A DNA stretch of 64,000 bases from Bacteroidota bacterium (GTDB taxonomy: Bacteria; Bacteroidota; Bacteroidia; Chitinophagales; Saprospiraceae): the NCBI GenBank assembly GCA_024743405.1, contig JANSWP010000003.1, forward strand, positions 1-64,000, read 5' to 3'. The translations under genes were made by a program, and so were the position numbers. Shown here in pieces: positions 36,555 to 45,607 of this stretch. The notes below the pieces were generated by a model. The model did no database searches, had not been told where the DNA came from, and saw nothing but the letters and a program-made list of their open reading frames with translations. Every line of letters starts with the position of its first letter. The stretch's first letter is position 1.

Positions 36555-36612
36555 CCTTAATCAGTCTGACTCAATTAAGGCGACATCTTCTCGATCCTCG
36601 AAGATGTCGCTT
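36555..36612 (+). repeat. PUL hairpin copy 3, with compensating base change
   Basis: Arms AAGGCGACATCTTC (36577-36590) and GAAGATGTCGCTT (36600-36612). Where other copies have TGACA/TGTCA, this one has CGACA/TGTCG, so both sides changed together. A smaller inverted repeat CCTTAAT/ATTAAGG (36555-36580) precedes it. Fills the gap between HTCS and the DUF1800 gene. Confidence 0.7.
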
Positions 36613-36631
36613 CACTCATTAAGATTTATTA

Positions 36632-37996
36632 ATGGAAAAACAGACAATAATCCAACATTTATTTGCTCGCGCAGGCTTTGGACTTAGCCCCCAAGAGTGG
36701 CAAGCCAGAAAAGATTGGTCAAAAGCGCAAGCCCTTCATGAAATATTTGGAGAGAAAATTCAGTCGATTCCTGTTTTAGTTTCCATGCCATTGCCCCAAA
36801 AAGACATGACGCAAGAACAGCGAATGGAACGCCAAAAACGGCAACGAGAATTAACAGGGAATGAGAACATTAATTGGATAACTCGCATGGGAAGTCCGAA
36901 AGAGTCCGCATTTTTGGAAAGAATGACGCTTTTTTGGCATGGGCATTTTGCTTGTGAGACTCAAATCGCTTACCTCGCAGCTCAACAAATCAACAGTATT
37001 CGAAAACATGCATTGGGCAATTTCCGAGAATTAGTTTTGGCAATTGCCAAAGACCCTTCTATGATTCGGTACCTCAATAATCAACAAAATCGGAAAAAGA
37101 AGCCCAATGAAAACTTTGCCCGTGAACTGATGGAGTTATTCACCATTGGTCGGGGAAATTATTCGGAAAAAGATATTAAGGAAGCGGCACGAGCTTTTAC
37201 GGGTTGGGCACATAATCAAAAAGGCGAATATATTTTTCGAAAAGGACAACATGACTACGAGCAAAAGACCTTTATGGGACAAATGGGTAATTTCAACGGC
37301 GACGAGATAATTGACCTAATTTTGAAAAAGCGCGAAACGGCTGTTTTTATTACTCGAAAGGTTTATAAATATTTTGTCAATGAGAATATTGAAGAGAATC
37401 GGGTTAAGAATTTGGCGAATGATTTTTACGATTCCAATTACAACATTCTAAAATTAATGTACGCCATTTTTAACAGCGATTGGTTTTATGATGCAGAAAA
37501 TATCGGTACAAAAATCAAATCACCTGTGGAGTTGATTGCAGGATTTATGCGTCAAACAAATGCTTCCAATTTTACCAAACAAGGACTGTTATATACTCAA
37601 AAAGCTTTGGGGCAAATTCTGTTTAAACCGCCAAATGTGGCAGGCTGGGCAGGCGGTAAAAACTGGATTGATAATTCGACTTTGACGACCCGATTGAATT
37701 TTACAACCATTGTGATTCAGGCTTCTGAATTGGCAGCGAATAACGAACACAAAAAACTGAAAAAGAGGCAGATAAAAAGGTTTCAGGCAACGCTTGATTT
37801 TGAGCCAATTTTTGAATTAGTCGAAGGAAAAGAGGATGCGGCAATTATAAAAACGCTGACAGAATATTTGATTCATCCACCCTTGACAGTTCCTAAAAAA
37901 ATAGTTCAAAATTTTTCCAAAAATGAAAACCGATCAACCTTTATTAAAAATGTTTGCAGGCGTTTGATGGGTTTGCCAGAGTATCAAATGTGTTAA
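36632..37996 (+). CDS. DUF1800 domain protein
   Basis: 454 residues, no signal peptide evident. Typical DUF1800 pattern: QHLFARAGFGLSPQEW at the start, RMTLFWHGHFACE (about 96-108), the NFARELMELFTIGRGNYSEKD region (about 165-185), FKPPNVAGWAGGKNWI (about 330-345). In this family the protein is nearly always encoded next to a DUF1501 protein, as here. Biochemical role unknown; export or processing of envelope proteins has been suggested in general terms. Its presence inside a PUL is notable. Confidence 0.85.
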   Translation: MEKQTIIQHLFARAGFGLSPQEWQARKDWSKAQALHEIFGEKIQSIPVLVSMPLPQKDMTQEQRMERQKRQRELTGNENINWITRMGSPKESAFLERMTLFWHGHFACETQIAYLAAQQINSIRKHALGNFRELVLAIAKDPSMIRYLNNQQNRKKKPNENFARELMELFTIGRGNYSEKDIKEAARAFTGWAHNQKGEYIFRKGQHDYEQKTFMGQMGNFNGDEIIDLILKKRETAVFITRKVYKYFVNENIEENRVKNLANDFYDSNYNILKLMYAIFNSDWFYDAENIGTKIKSPVELIAGFMRQTNASNFTKQGLLYTQKALGQILFKPPNVAGWAGGKNWIDNSTLTTRLNFTTIVIQASELAANNEHKKLKKRQIKRFQATLDFEPIFELVEGKEDAAIIKTLTEYLIHPPLTVPKKIVQNFSKNENRSTFIKNVCRRLMGLPEYQMC

Positions 37997-38019
37997 TTGA
38001 GGTGACATCACAATTAACA
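37991..38019 (+). repeat. inverted repeat over the DUF1800 stop codon
   Basis: TGTTAATTG (37991-37999) and CAATTAACA (38011-38019) are perfect complements enclosing AGGTGACATCA, which is half of the PUL hairpin consensus. The TAA stop of the gene lies in the left arm. Confidence 0.6.
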
Positions 38020-38043
38020 GACGAAAAACCAAACTTTGAAATC

Positions 38044-38090
38044 GTCGTAAGATGACACCTTCTCGTTCTTCGAAGATGTCACCTTATGAC
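38044..38090 (+). repeat. PUL hairpin copy 4
   Basis: Arms GTCGTAAGATGACACCTTC and GAAGATGTCACCTTATGAC around a nine-base loop, with three differences between arms. Lies 16 bp before the DUF1501 start. Confidence 0.7.
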
Positions 38091-38105
38091 TTAGCTTAAA
38101 TCTCG

Positions 38106-39290
38106 ATGAAAAGAAGAAATTTCATAAAATCGTCTGTCGTAGCTTCCACTTCTTTAATGATGCCTGCATTTTTTAAAAGCGTTACCCCTAATCATATGAG
38201 CAGTCGAAGCGGGAAAATATTAGTTGTCATTCAGTTGTCGGGTGGTAATGACGGATTGAATACCATTATCCCATTTGAGAATGATATTTATTATAATATG
38301 CGTCCAACAGTGGCAATTCCGAAAACGGAAGTTTTGGGCATTAGTGATGAATTAGGCTTTCATCCTTCGCTCGCGCCACTGAGAGATTTATACAATAATG
38401 GTGAATTGTCGATTATCAACAGTGTTGGCTATCCAAATCCTGACCGTTCCCATTTTCGGTCGATGGATATTTGGCAAACGGCAAGTGCAAGCAATGAATA
38501 TTTATCAACGGGTTGGTTGGGCAGATATTTGGACAGTGAATGTGAGGGTTATCCCGTTTATCATGCTTTAGAAGTGGATGAAGGATTGAGTTTGGCTTTG
38601 AAAGGAGCGCATCGAAGCGGTTTTGCGATGGATAATCCGAACCGAATCAAACAAGCGGCGAACTATCATTATTTGAAAAGAGCTCGTCAACAAACACAAG
38701 CGTCAGAGGAAAATATTTCATACCTCTATAAAACCTTGACCGACACTCAAGAATCGGCTGATTATTTGTTTGAACAATCCAAAGTCCACAAATCAAAAAT
38801 CACTTATCCCAATACGAAGTTAGCCAAAGATTTAAAACAAATCGCGGAATTGATAACTGCCGATACTGCCACTCAAATTTATTATGTCAGCCTTGGCGGA
38901 TTCGATACCCATGCCGCTCAAAAAGGTAAGCAACAACGTCTTTTAAAACAATATGCCGAAGCTGTAAAAGCCTTTACGGATGATTTGAAAAGCAATGATT
39001 TATTTGATGATGCCGTCATTATGACCTTCTCTGAATTTGGTCGCCGAGTCAAGCAAAATGCAGGTGGCGGCACTGACCACGGTACTGCCAATAATGTCTT
39101 TATGATGGGCGGCAAATTGAAAAAAGCAGGCTTTTACAACGCTGCTCCAAATCTTTCCAATCTCCAAAATGATGATTTGATTTATGAAATTGATTTCCGA
39201 CGGATTTATGTCGATTTGTTGGGGAATTGGTTGGAGGCAGATGCGGATAAGGTTTTGAAGGGGCAGTTTAAGGGATTGAAATTGGTGTAA
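38106..39290 (+). CDS. DUF1501 (sulfatase-like fold) secreted protein
   Basis: 394 residues. N-terminus MKRRNFIKSSVVASTSLMMP is a signal of the Tat-like type (RRNFIK) seen in DUF1501 proteins. Family motifs: VVIQLSGGNDGLNTIIPFEND (about 39-59), NPDRSHFRSMDIWQTA (about 114-129) and the C-terminal FSEFGRRVKQNAGGGTDHGTA (about 310-330), which recalls the metal site of the alkaline phosphatase/sulfatase fold. Encoded directly after its usual DUF1800 partner. No enzyme activity is established for the family. Confidence 0.87.
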   Translation: MKRRNFIKSSVVASTSLMMPAFFKSVTPNHMSSRSGKILVVIQLSGGNDGLNTIIPFENDIYYNMRPTVAIPKTEVLGISDELGFHPSLAPLRDLYNNGELSIINSVGYPNPDRSHFRSMDIWQTASASNEYLSTGWLGRYLDSECEGYPVYHALEVDEGLSLALKGAHRSGFAMDNPNRIKQAANYHYLKRARQQTQASEENISYLYKTLTDTQESADYLFEQSKVHKSKITYPNTKLAKDLKQIAELITADTATQIYYVSLGGFDTHAAQKGKQQRLLKQYAEAVKAFTDDLKSNDLFDDAVIMTFSEFGRRVKQNAGGGTDHGTANNVFMMGGKLKKAGFYNAAPNLSNLQNDDLIYEIDFRRIYVDLLGNWLEADADKVLKGQFKGLKLV

Positions 39291-39305
39291 TAAACAGTTA
39301 CTATT

Positions 39306-39860
39306 CTAAAATAATTTTGAAGAGTTAATCAGTCCACAGTTTTTCAAAATTTCAACCAATTCTTCTTTTGTTTTTGGTGGTTTTTGAAGTGAGGCAAGTT
39401 GATTGTTAAAAGCATTTTGAGTTGCTATCCTGTCAAGGTTAAACAATTCACAAACAAACTCATCAGGAATCGCGACAAGTTCAAATTCTTTCAAATAATC
39501 ATTTGGGAAATCTCTTAAATTGAATGTTACTATAAAATCCGTATTGGAGTGAATGGCTGCGGCTACTACGTGTCTGTCATCTTTATCAGGTAATTCAATA
39601 GTTTTGATTAAATGTTCAAACGAATCAACAAATGCATTGGGGAATGCACGATTCATTGCAATTGTTGTTCTTTTAAGTCGCTCTTTTTTTATATTAGGAC
39701 TGTTCAATAACAGATTCCGAATCTATTCATCCTGAATAATTTCTGACCATTTTGGTGCAAATAACTCTTGCTCGTCAAGATTTAGAAGAATGTCTCGAAC
39801 AGGGGTAGGATATATTACATAAGCATCGAGAACAGCAGTAGGTTTCTCATTTTTTGGCAT
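39306..39860 (-). pseudogene. VapC-like PIN-domain toxin, interrupted by one amber stop
   Basis: The full frame from 39860 reads MPKNEKPTAVLDAYVIYPTP, a PIN N-terminus with the first catalytic Asp. It continues to WSEIIQDE, then TAG at codon 46 (39723-39725), then IRNLLLNSPNIKKERL to the C-terminus, all in the same frame (185 codons). The family has WI at this point (EEWIRNL), so a single TGG to TAG change explains the break. Later PIN residues are intact (ELPDKDDRHVVAAA, FIVTFNLRDFP). The open part alone (133 residues) lacks the first catalytic Asp. The start overlaps the antitoxin stop (TGATG). Confidence 0.75.
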
Positions 39861-40315
39861 CAGTAACTCAGATTGAGATCTTGGGCTTCTTTAGCTAGAA
39901 AGTCAAGGTTTTTCCTTCTTTCTAATTTCAAAATAGTCTCGTAATTTAAAACGTCCTTCAATAAAACTCTCCGATGGCTCCCCACTTTTTTAAAGGGAAT
40001 TTTGCTCGTCTCCAATAATTTGACAAAATGCGGTCTTGACACTTTTAAAATATTCGCAGCTTGTTGAGTACTCATTTCAGCATCGGCAAGAATTAAGGCA
40101 AAAGATTTTCCTTCTGCCATATTGCCGATAATGGACTTCAATAAAGAAAAAGCTTTCAAGGGTATTTCGATTGATTCATTAGTGTCTGAAACATTTAATT
40201 TAACCACATCTTTCTTTTCTTTTAAAACTTGTTTTTCCCTTTTTTTTAAAGACTCTATGGAAGACAAAGCAATTTGTTATTCTGATTTTGTCGTCTTTTC
40301 AATTTGAACATTCAT
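39860..40315 (-). pseudogene. excisionase-type HTH antitoxin, with an early in-frame stop
   Basis: From the ATG at 40315 the frame reads MNVQIEKTTKSE, TAA (40277-40279), then QIALSSIESLKKREKQ and the rest in the same frame. The body (to 39860) contains the helix-turn-helix MSTQQAANILKVSRPHFVKL then LETSKIPFKKVGSHRRV, the usual DNA-binding half of antitoxins paired with PIN toxins. Translation could restart at the TTG at 40267 to give 135 residues, so antitoxin activity may survive. Together with the toxin it is a decayed toxin-antitoxin pair between DUF1501 and SusC. Confidence 0.6.
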
Positions 40316-40742
40316 AGGTGAAAATTTTGTTACACAAATACATAAACGAAAAAAAGTTCAAGGTTTTGATTATTCTCAGAATCAATTTTCAGATTTTAAA
40401 AGCCTGAAAAATAAAAGCGAAAATAGAATGTGATTTGAAGTTGAAAATGATACAGAATCTCTTAATGCATACTTCTTAACTCACCAAACCAAATTCAAAC
40501 CCATAAAATCAGCATTCATACCCTACCTATTAATATAATTTCTCAAATTTGGAATCGAATCATAAAATCAACTTTTGGGATTTCGAAAATTATAACCTAC
40601 GTACCCTGACTCGTTCTTTTTCCTCTTGAGAAACTTAAAAAATGAGTCTGTAGATTAGGCTATGTACTAATTTTTAAAATTCCTCAAAAGAAAAAATAAC
40701 TTCGCCACAATGCGTTGCTTATTAATTTCGAAATCCCTAAAT
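40316..40742. promoter_or_regulatory. 427-bp upstream region of susC
   Basis: No coding pattern. A near match to the -7 element, TAACTTCG (40697-40704, one difference from TAnnTTTG), lies about 40 bp before the susC start; no clear -33 box. The region is the natural place for the HTCS binding site, but no repeat of the expected kind was picked out by eye. Confidence 0.35.
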
Positions 40743-43700
40743 ATGAAGAACATTGTCTGTCTTTTATTTTTTTCCCTTTTTACACAATTGGCTTTTGCTC
40801 AAATAACTGTTCGCGGAACTATCTTGGACGGTGATGCTAAAATCCTGCCCGGTGCGACCGTGACCGAGCAGGGCACAGAGAATAAAACAATTTCGGATAA
40901 TGACGGAACATTCTCGCTGTCGGTAGTCAGTAAAGATGCTGTTTTGGTCGTTTCTTTTTTGGGGTTTATTTCGAAAGAAGTGCCTGTAAATGGTCAAACA
41001 GAGTTAACGATAACTTTAGAAATGGACACAGAAGTTTTGGAAGAGGTAGTGGTTGTTGGCTATGGATCAGTTCGGAAAAGTGACTTGACTGGGGCTGTTT
41101 CAAAGATTCAGGTAGAAGATAATGTGGCGCGACAATCTGCCACTGTTGATCAGTTGATTCAAGGTCGGGCGGCAGGAGTTCAGGTGATACAAAACGGCGG
41201 CACACCGGGGTCGGGCATTAGTGTTCGGATTCGTGGAACAAATAGTTTGAGAGGAAATAATGAACCGCTTTATGTGATTGACGGGGTGATTATTTCATCG
41301 GCGGGAGAAGATGTTGCGCCGGCAGGCGGAGTTGGAAATTCAGGGCAGGAAGTTCAAAATGGTTTGAATGGTCTGAATCCGCGAGATATTGAGAGTATTG
41401 AGATATTGAAAGATGCTTCCGCGACAGCGATTTATGGTTCGAGAGGGGCGAATGGCGTGGTTTTAATCACGACTAAAAAAGGAGAAAAAGGTAGTGTGAA
41501 AATCAATGGTTTTGTGACGACGGGCGTGAGAAGTGTGGTTAAAAAATACGATATTTTGGATGGCGTCGGCTATGCTCAATATCGAAATGAGTGGAATATA
41601 TTGAACGGTAATGATGCGATTTACCAAATTGAAGGGCAAACGGTTTACCCGATTATTTCACAAGACGGAAGCCGTGTGATTTCTGAAACCCCTGCGCGCT
41701 TGGTGAATTGGCAAGATGAAACCTTACAAAACGGAAATCATGTCAATTTTGGCGGCTCGGTTTCAGGCGGCACAGACAGAGGTAATTATTACATTTCTGC
41801 GGGCTATAACGACCAAAACGGATTAGTGGATAATTCCCGTTTTCAAAGTGGTGATTTGCGATTGAATTTAGACCAGAACCTGACCGACAACCTAAAAGTG
41901 GAGGCTCGATTTAGTTCTTTTTTCAGTAAATCAGATTTTGCGGAGGCAGGAGATTTGATTGGAAATAACCAAAGTTTTATCAGAAATATCCTCTCATTTA
42001 ATCCTGTCATAACGGACGGCGCAAATTTGGATGATTTTATGGATGAACAAGGACTTTTCGGTCCCTTGGCTTGGATTGATGATTTTGCGGATGAGTCAGA
42101 AGAAAAGCGATATATCGGGTCATTGTCTTTGACTTACAGCCTTCCGATTAAAGGCTTAAAATATCAAATCAAAGCAGGTGGAAATATTCGAGACAAAGAC
42201 CGTCGACGTTTTTATGGTTTGACGACTTTTCAAGGGGCAAACGGAAATGGTGCTTTACAAATTTCGCAACTCAACGCGAAATCTTATCAGGTCAACAACT
42301 TTTTGCGGTATTATAGAAACATCAAAAATAAACATCGATTCAATGCAACTTTCGGGGCGATTTATGATGTCCGAAATGTCGAAAACAGCATATACGCAGT
42401 CGAAGATTTTGTGACCACCCAATTGACAACTCTACAACCATTTTTAGGGCAGGTTATCACAACTCCTTTTGCAATTCAGAAAGCTGACCAAGAGTTATTC
42501 TCCATCTTAGGTCGCTTGAATTATACCTTTAATGATAAATATGTATTGACGGCGAGTTTCCGTCGGGATGGGGTTTCTAAATTTTCAGAAGATAACCGAT
42601 TTGGTGTTTTCCCGTCTTTCGCTTTAGCATGGAGAGCGGGCAGTGAGGACTTTATTAAAAGTATGAATATTTTTGATGATTTGAAAGTCAGAGTTGGCTG
42701 GGGACAAATCGGAAATCACGGAATTGGGCCTTATGGAACATTGTCCAATTACGGCGCGAATTCCAATGCTTTGTACGGCACACCTGAAAACGGAACAAGT
42801 GTACCCATCGTTTTAAACAATATTGCTAATCCTGATTTGACTTGGGAAACAACTGAGCAATGGAATGTGGGAATTGATTTCGGATTTGCGAAAAACAGAA
42901 TTTCAGGTACGATTGATTGGTACGACAAAACAACTAAAGATTTGTTGCAAAATGTTCCGATTCCCACTTCTTCGGGATTTCCAAATTTGTTGATTAATCG
43001 AGGAACAATAAATAATAAAGGTATTGAGTTGGGATTGAATATCGTGGCGGTCGATACGCGAGATTTTGATTTAAATTTGAGTGGAAATATTGCCTTTAAT
43101 AAGACTAAAATTGATGAATTGGGATTGCCGCCTGACAGCCTTTTGGTAGGTGGTACTTATCAACCTCGCTCCTTTTATTTTGGGACTCAAGTCAGTCGCG
43201 GAAATATCTTCAAAGCTCCAGCAAATATTTTCATCGAAGGAGAAGAAACCAGCTTGTTTTATGGTTTTGAAACCAACGGAATTTATCAGGCAGATGCCAC
43301 CGATATGGTGGCAGGTGCGCAGGCAGGCGATGTCCGAATTGTTGATCAAAATGGCGACGGCGTGATTGACGAAAAAGACCGAACCGTTATCGGAAATCCA
43401 AATCCCGATTTTGTTTATGGCATCAATTTATCTTTCAGATATAAGCGATTTACGGCAAGTTTCTTATTCAACGGCGTCTTTGGAAATGATGTCGCTAACG
43501 GTAATTTATTGCAAATGGGCAATGCTGAAGCCACTTTCCGTAATATCATCCCTGCCGCCTATCATGATGCTTGGCGACCTGATGCACCTTCCTCGACTTA
43601 TCCAAGAATCGGCTATACCGAAAATGGAGCAATTGCAGTCACGGACCGAATCATTGAAGATGGAACTTATTTCCGATTGAATAATGTGACTTTGGGTTAT

Positions 43701-43895
43701 GATTTTCCTTTAAAAAACTCTTCGACTAACATTAATTTATATGTGTCAGGACAAAATCTATTCACTTGGACAGGTTACAGTGGCTACAATCCTGAGGTCA
43801 CGAGCTTTTTGTATACAGGTCTGATTAACGGAGTAGATTGGAATGGCGCACCAAATGCGAAGAATTTGTTAGTTGGTTTAAATGTAAACTTCTAA
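40743..43895 (+). CDS. susC: SusC/RagA-type TonB-dependent glycan importer
   Basis: About 1050 residues from MKNIVCLLFFSLFTQLAFAQ (signal peptide; the earlier ATG at 40710 adds an unlikely leader). Carboxypeptidase-regulatory-like domain about 21-100 (ITVRGTILDGDAKILPGATV); the TonB-box/SusC linker region EVVVVGYGSVRKSDLTGAVS (about 107-126); plug domain about 120-230 with the SusC signature SIEILKDASATAIYGSRGAN; 22-stranded outer-membrane barrel to the C-terminal FNV-type end (LLVGLNVNF). Forms the outer-membrane pore for oligosaccharides, capped by SusD encoded next. Confidence 0.96.
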   Translation: MKNIVCLLFFSLFTQLAFAQITVRGTILDGDAKILPGATVTEQGTENKTISDNDGTFSLSVVSKDAVLVVSFLGFISKEVPVNGQTELTITLEMDTEVLEEVVVVGYGSVRKSDLTGAVSKIQVEDNVARQSATVDQLIQGRAAGVQVIQNGGTPGSGISVRIRGTNSLRGNNEPLYVIDGVIISSAGEDVAPAGGVGNSGQEVQNGLNGLNPRDIESIEILKDASATAIYGSRGANGVVLITTKKGEKGSVKINGFVTTGVRSVVKKYDILDGVGYAQYRNEWNILNGNDAIYQIEGQTVYPIISQDGSRVISETPARLVNWQDETLQNGNHVNFGGSVSGGTDRGNYYISAGYNDQNGLVDNSRFQSGDLRLNLDQNLTDNLKVEARFSSFFSKSDFAEAGDLIGNNQSFIRNILSFNPVITDGANLDDFMDEQGLFGPLAWIDDFADESEEKRYIGSLSLTYSLPIKGLKYQIKAGGNIRDKDRRRFYGLTTFQGANGNGALQISQLNAKSYQVNNFLRYYRNIKNKHRFNATFGAIYDVRNVENSIYAVEDFVTTQLTTLQPFLGQVITTPFAIQKADQELFSILGRLNYTFNDKYVLTASFRRDGVSKFSEDNRFGVFPSFALAWRAGSEDFIKSMNIFDDLKVRVGWGQIGNHGIGPYGTLSNYGANSNALYGTPENGTSVPIVLNNIANPDLTWETTEQWNVGIDFGFAKNRISGTIDWYDKTTKDLLQNVPIPTSSGFPNLLINRGTINNKGIELGLNIVAVDTRDFDLNLSGNIAFNKTKIDELGLPPDSLLVGGTYQPRSFYFGTQVSRGNIFKAPANIFIEGEETSLFYGFETNGIYQADATDMVAGAQAGDVRIVDQNGDGVIDEKDRTVIGNPNPDFVYGINLSFRYKRFTASFLFNGVFGNDVANGNLLQMGNAEATFRNIIPAAYHDAWRPDAPSSTYPRIGYTENGAIAVTDRIIEDGTYFRLNNVTLGYDFPLKNSSTNINLYVSGQNLFTWTGYSGYNPEVTSFLYTGLINGVDWNGAPNAKNLLVGLNVNF

Positions 43896-43897
43896 GC

Positions 43898-43956
43898 TTT
43901 TTAGGGTGACACCTTTCTTTTTCAATGAATCGAAATTAGAAAAATGTCACCTTAGA
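43898..43956 (+). repeat. PUL hairpin copy 5 (susC-susD gap)
   Basis: Arms TTAGGGTGACACCTTTCT (43901-43918) and AGAAAAATGTCACCTTAG (about 43938-43955) with a longer loop of about 20 bases. Begins just past the susC stop. Confidence 0.6.
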
Positions 43957-43977
43957 AAATTCTGAAAAATATCCGCA

Positions 43978-45498
43978 ATGAAAAACATAAAACTCCTATT
44001 CATTCTTAGCATTGGTGTTTTTATTAATTCCTGTGATTTGAATGAAAATCCGCCATTTTTAGATAATACGGTTTATACCTCTTTACAAAGTGCGAGAGCT
44101 GCAATGGACGGTATTTACCAAAGTTTGACAACCTATGGCGCACAAGAGCAACGACTTTTTGCGATAAACGGCTTTTCAGGTCTGTTTGTCACCAGAAAAA
44201 ATGGCGGCAACAATCGAAATAATGTCAATAACGCGAATCTGTTTTCTTTGAAACCTATTCAAGACCAAGATTCAGAAAACATGTGGGGAGGCTTATATCA
44301 AGCGATCGCGCGAGCGAATTCCGCTATCTTGAATATTGAAATTTATGATAATCCAACGACCAACGATGAAATTGGATTTAATGACATAGCGGGTCATGCC
44401 TATTTCGTGAGAGCATGGTCTTATTTTTCTTTGGTTAGATTGTGGGGCGATATTCCGATGTGGTTGGATTTGCCGAGTTCGGGTAATACAGACAAAGCGA
44501 AATCACCTACCAAGGATGTTTATGCCCAAATCATTGCGGATGCACAACAAGCCAAGCAATTATTGAATGGTTCGGCAGGAACTGGTTATCCAAGTCAATA
44601 TGCTGCGAATATGTTATTGGCAAAAGTGTATATGACTATGGCGACGGCGGCTTCGGAAGTAGTGGTTGACCCGTCAGCAAATTATTGGCAATTGGCTTAT
44701 GAGGAAGCCATAAAAGTCTATGGTCAATTTACTTTGAATGTGGATTATACAGAATTATTTACCGTTGGCGGAGAAAATTCTTCCGAATCTATTTTTGAGT
44801 TACAAATCAGCCAAGACGCGAGTAATTCTCAAATGGGGCGGAATTTTACACCGTGGAAATATAAAGCCGCTCAACATTTTGGATGGTTTTCCGTCCACGC
44901 AGATGTGCATGATTACCACGTCGCGACTTATCCCGGTGACCCGAGAATTTCAGGTACTTATTTGAGTGAATACGAAAGAGCGGACAATGGTGCTTCTGTC
45001 AAAGTTTATCCTGCCAATGCGGCACGAGCAGCTTTCAATAATGCACATCCATACCTTTTCAAATTTGCTGAAAAAGATAAAAGTCACACCAATCAATATA
45101 ACAGTCAAAATGTTATCATTTACCGATATGCGGATTTGTTATTGATGTTGGCGGAAATTTCGAATGAATTGCAAAACGGACAAGAATTAGGTTTTGTATC
45201 GGAAGTATTGGCAAGAGTTGGTCAAGCTCCACATGCAGGTTATTCAGGTGGTCAAGAAGCATTTCGAGATGCGATTATGGATGAATACCGATTTGAATTA
45301 ATTGGCGAAGGCGAAGATGCACATAACAATCGCCGGAGAGGGTTTGATTATTTTTTGAAAAATACGATCGAAAGACATAATAATAATCCAATTTATGACC
45401 CTGCCGTTGACCTCGAATTAAGCACAGATGAAAATGAGGTAATGATACTCCCGATTCCGTTAATTGAAATTAATACGAATAATTTGATTGACGGGTAA
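43978..45498 (+). CDS. susD: SusD/RagB-type glycan-binding lipoprotein
   Basis: 506 residues. Signal peptide with lipobox ending INSC (Cys19). N-terminal SusD-like region with AMDGIYQSLTTYGAQEQRLF, TPR-rich alpha core (AHAYFVRAWSYFSLVRLWGDIP-type sequence about 140-162), and a C-terminal RagB/SusD domain (YRYADLLLMLAEISNEL about 382-398, ending LPIPLIEINTN). Surface-exposed lid of SusC. Product of the same transcript as susC, separated by a hairpin repeat, and followed by a strong hairpin-T-run. Confidence 0.95.
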   Translation: MKNIKLLFILSIGVFINSCDLNENPPFLDNTVYTSLQSARAAMDGIYQSLTTYGAQEQRLFAINGFSGLFVTRKNGGNNRNNVNNANLFSLKPIQDQDSENMWGGLYQAIARANSAILNIEIYDNPTTNDEIGFNDIAGHAYFVRAWSYFSLVRLWGDIPMWLDLPSSGNTDKAKSPTKDVYAQIIADAQQAKQLLNGSAGTGYPSQYAANMLLAKVYMTMATAASEVVVDPSANYWQLAYEEAIKVYGQFTLNVDYTELFTVGGENSSESIFELQISQDASNSQMGRNFTPWKYKAAQHFGWFSVHADVHDYHVATYPGDPRISGTYLSEYERADNGASVKVYPANAARAAFNNAHPYLFKFAEKDKSHTNQYNSQNVIIYRYADLLLMLAEISNELQNGQELGFVSEVLARVGQAPHAGYSGGQEAFRDAIMDEYRFELIGEGEDAHNNRRRGFDYFLKNTIERHNNNPIYDPAVDLELSTDENEVMILPIPLIEINTNNLIDG

Positions 45499-45510
45499 AT
45501 AAAATCCACT

Positions 45511-45587
45511 TGCTCGGGATGATTTCTAAATCCAACCTTATTGTGACGTGGTCGGATTTAGAAATCATCCCGGGCAGTATTTTTTTA
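45511..45587 (+). terminator. 23-bp-stem terminator between susD and the susE-like gene
   Basis: Left arm 45511-45533 and right arm 45554-45576 (both with GGATGATTTCTAAATCC or its complement) pair over 23 bp with one T-G wobble, 20-base loop, and are followed by GTATTTTTTT. This is a textbook terminator and should reduce expression of downstream genes relative to susCD. Confidence 0.85.
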
Positions 45588-45607
45588 CATAGACTAAAAT
45601 CGTTGAA

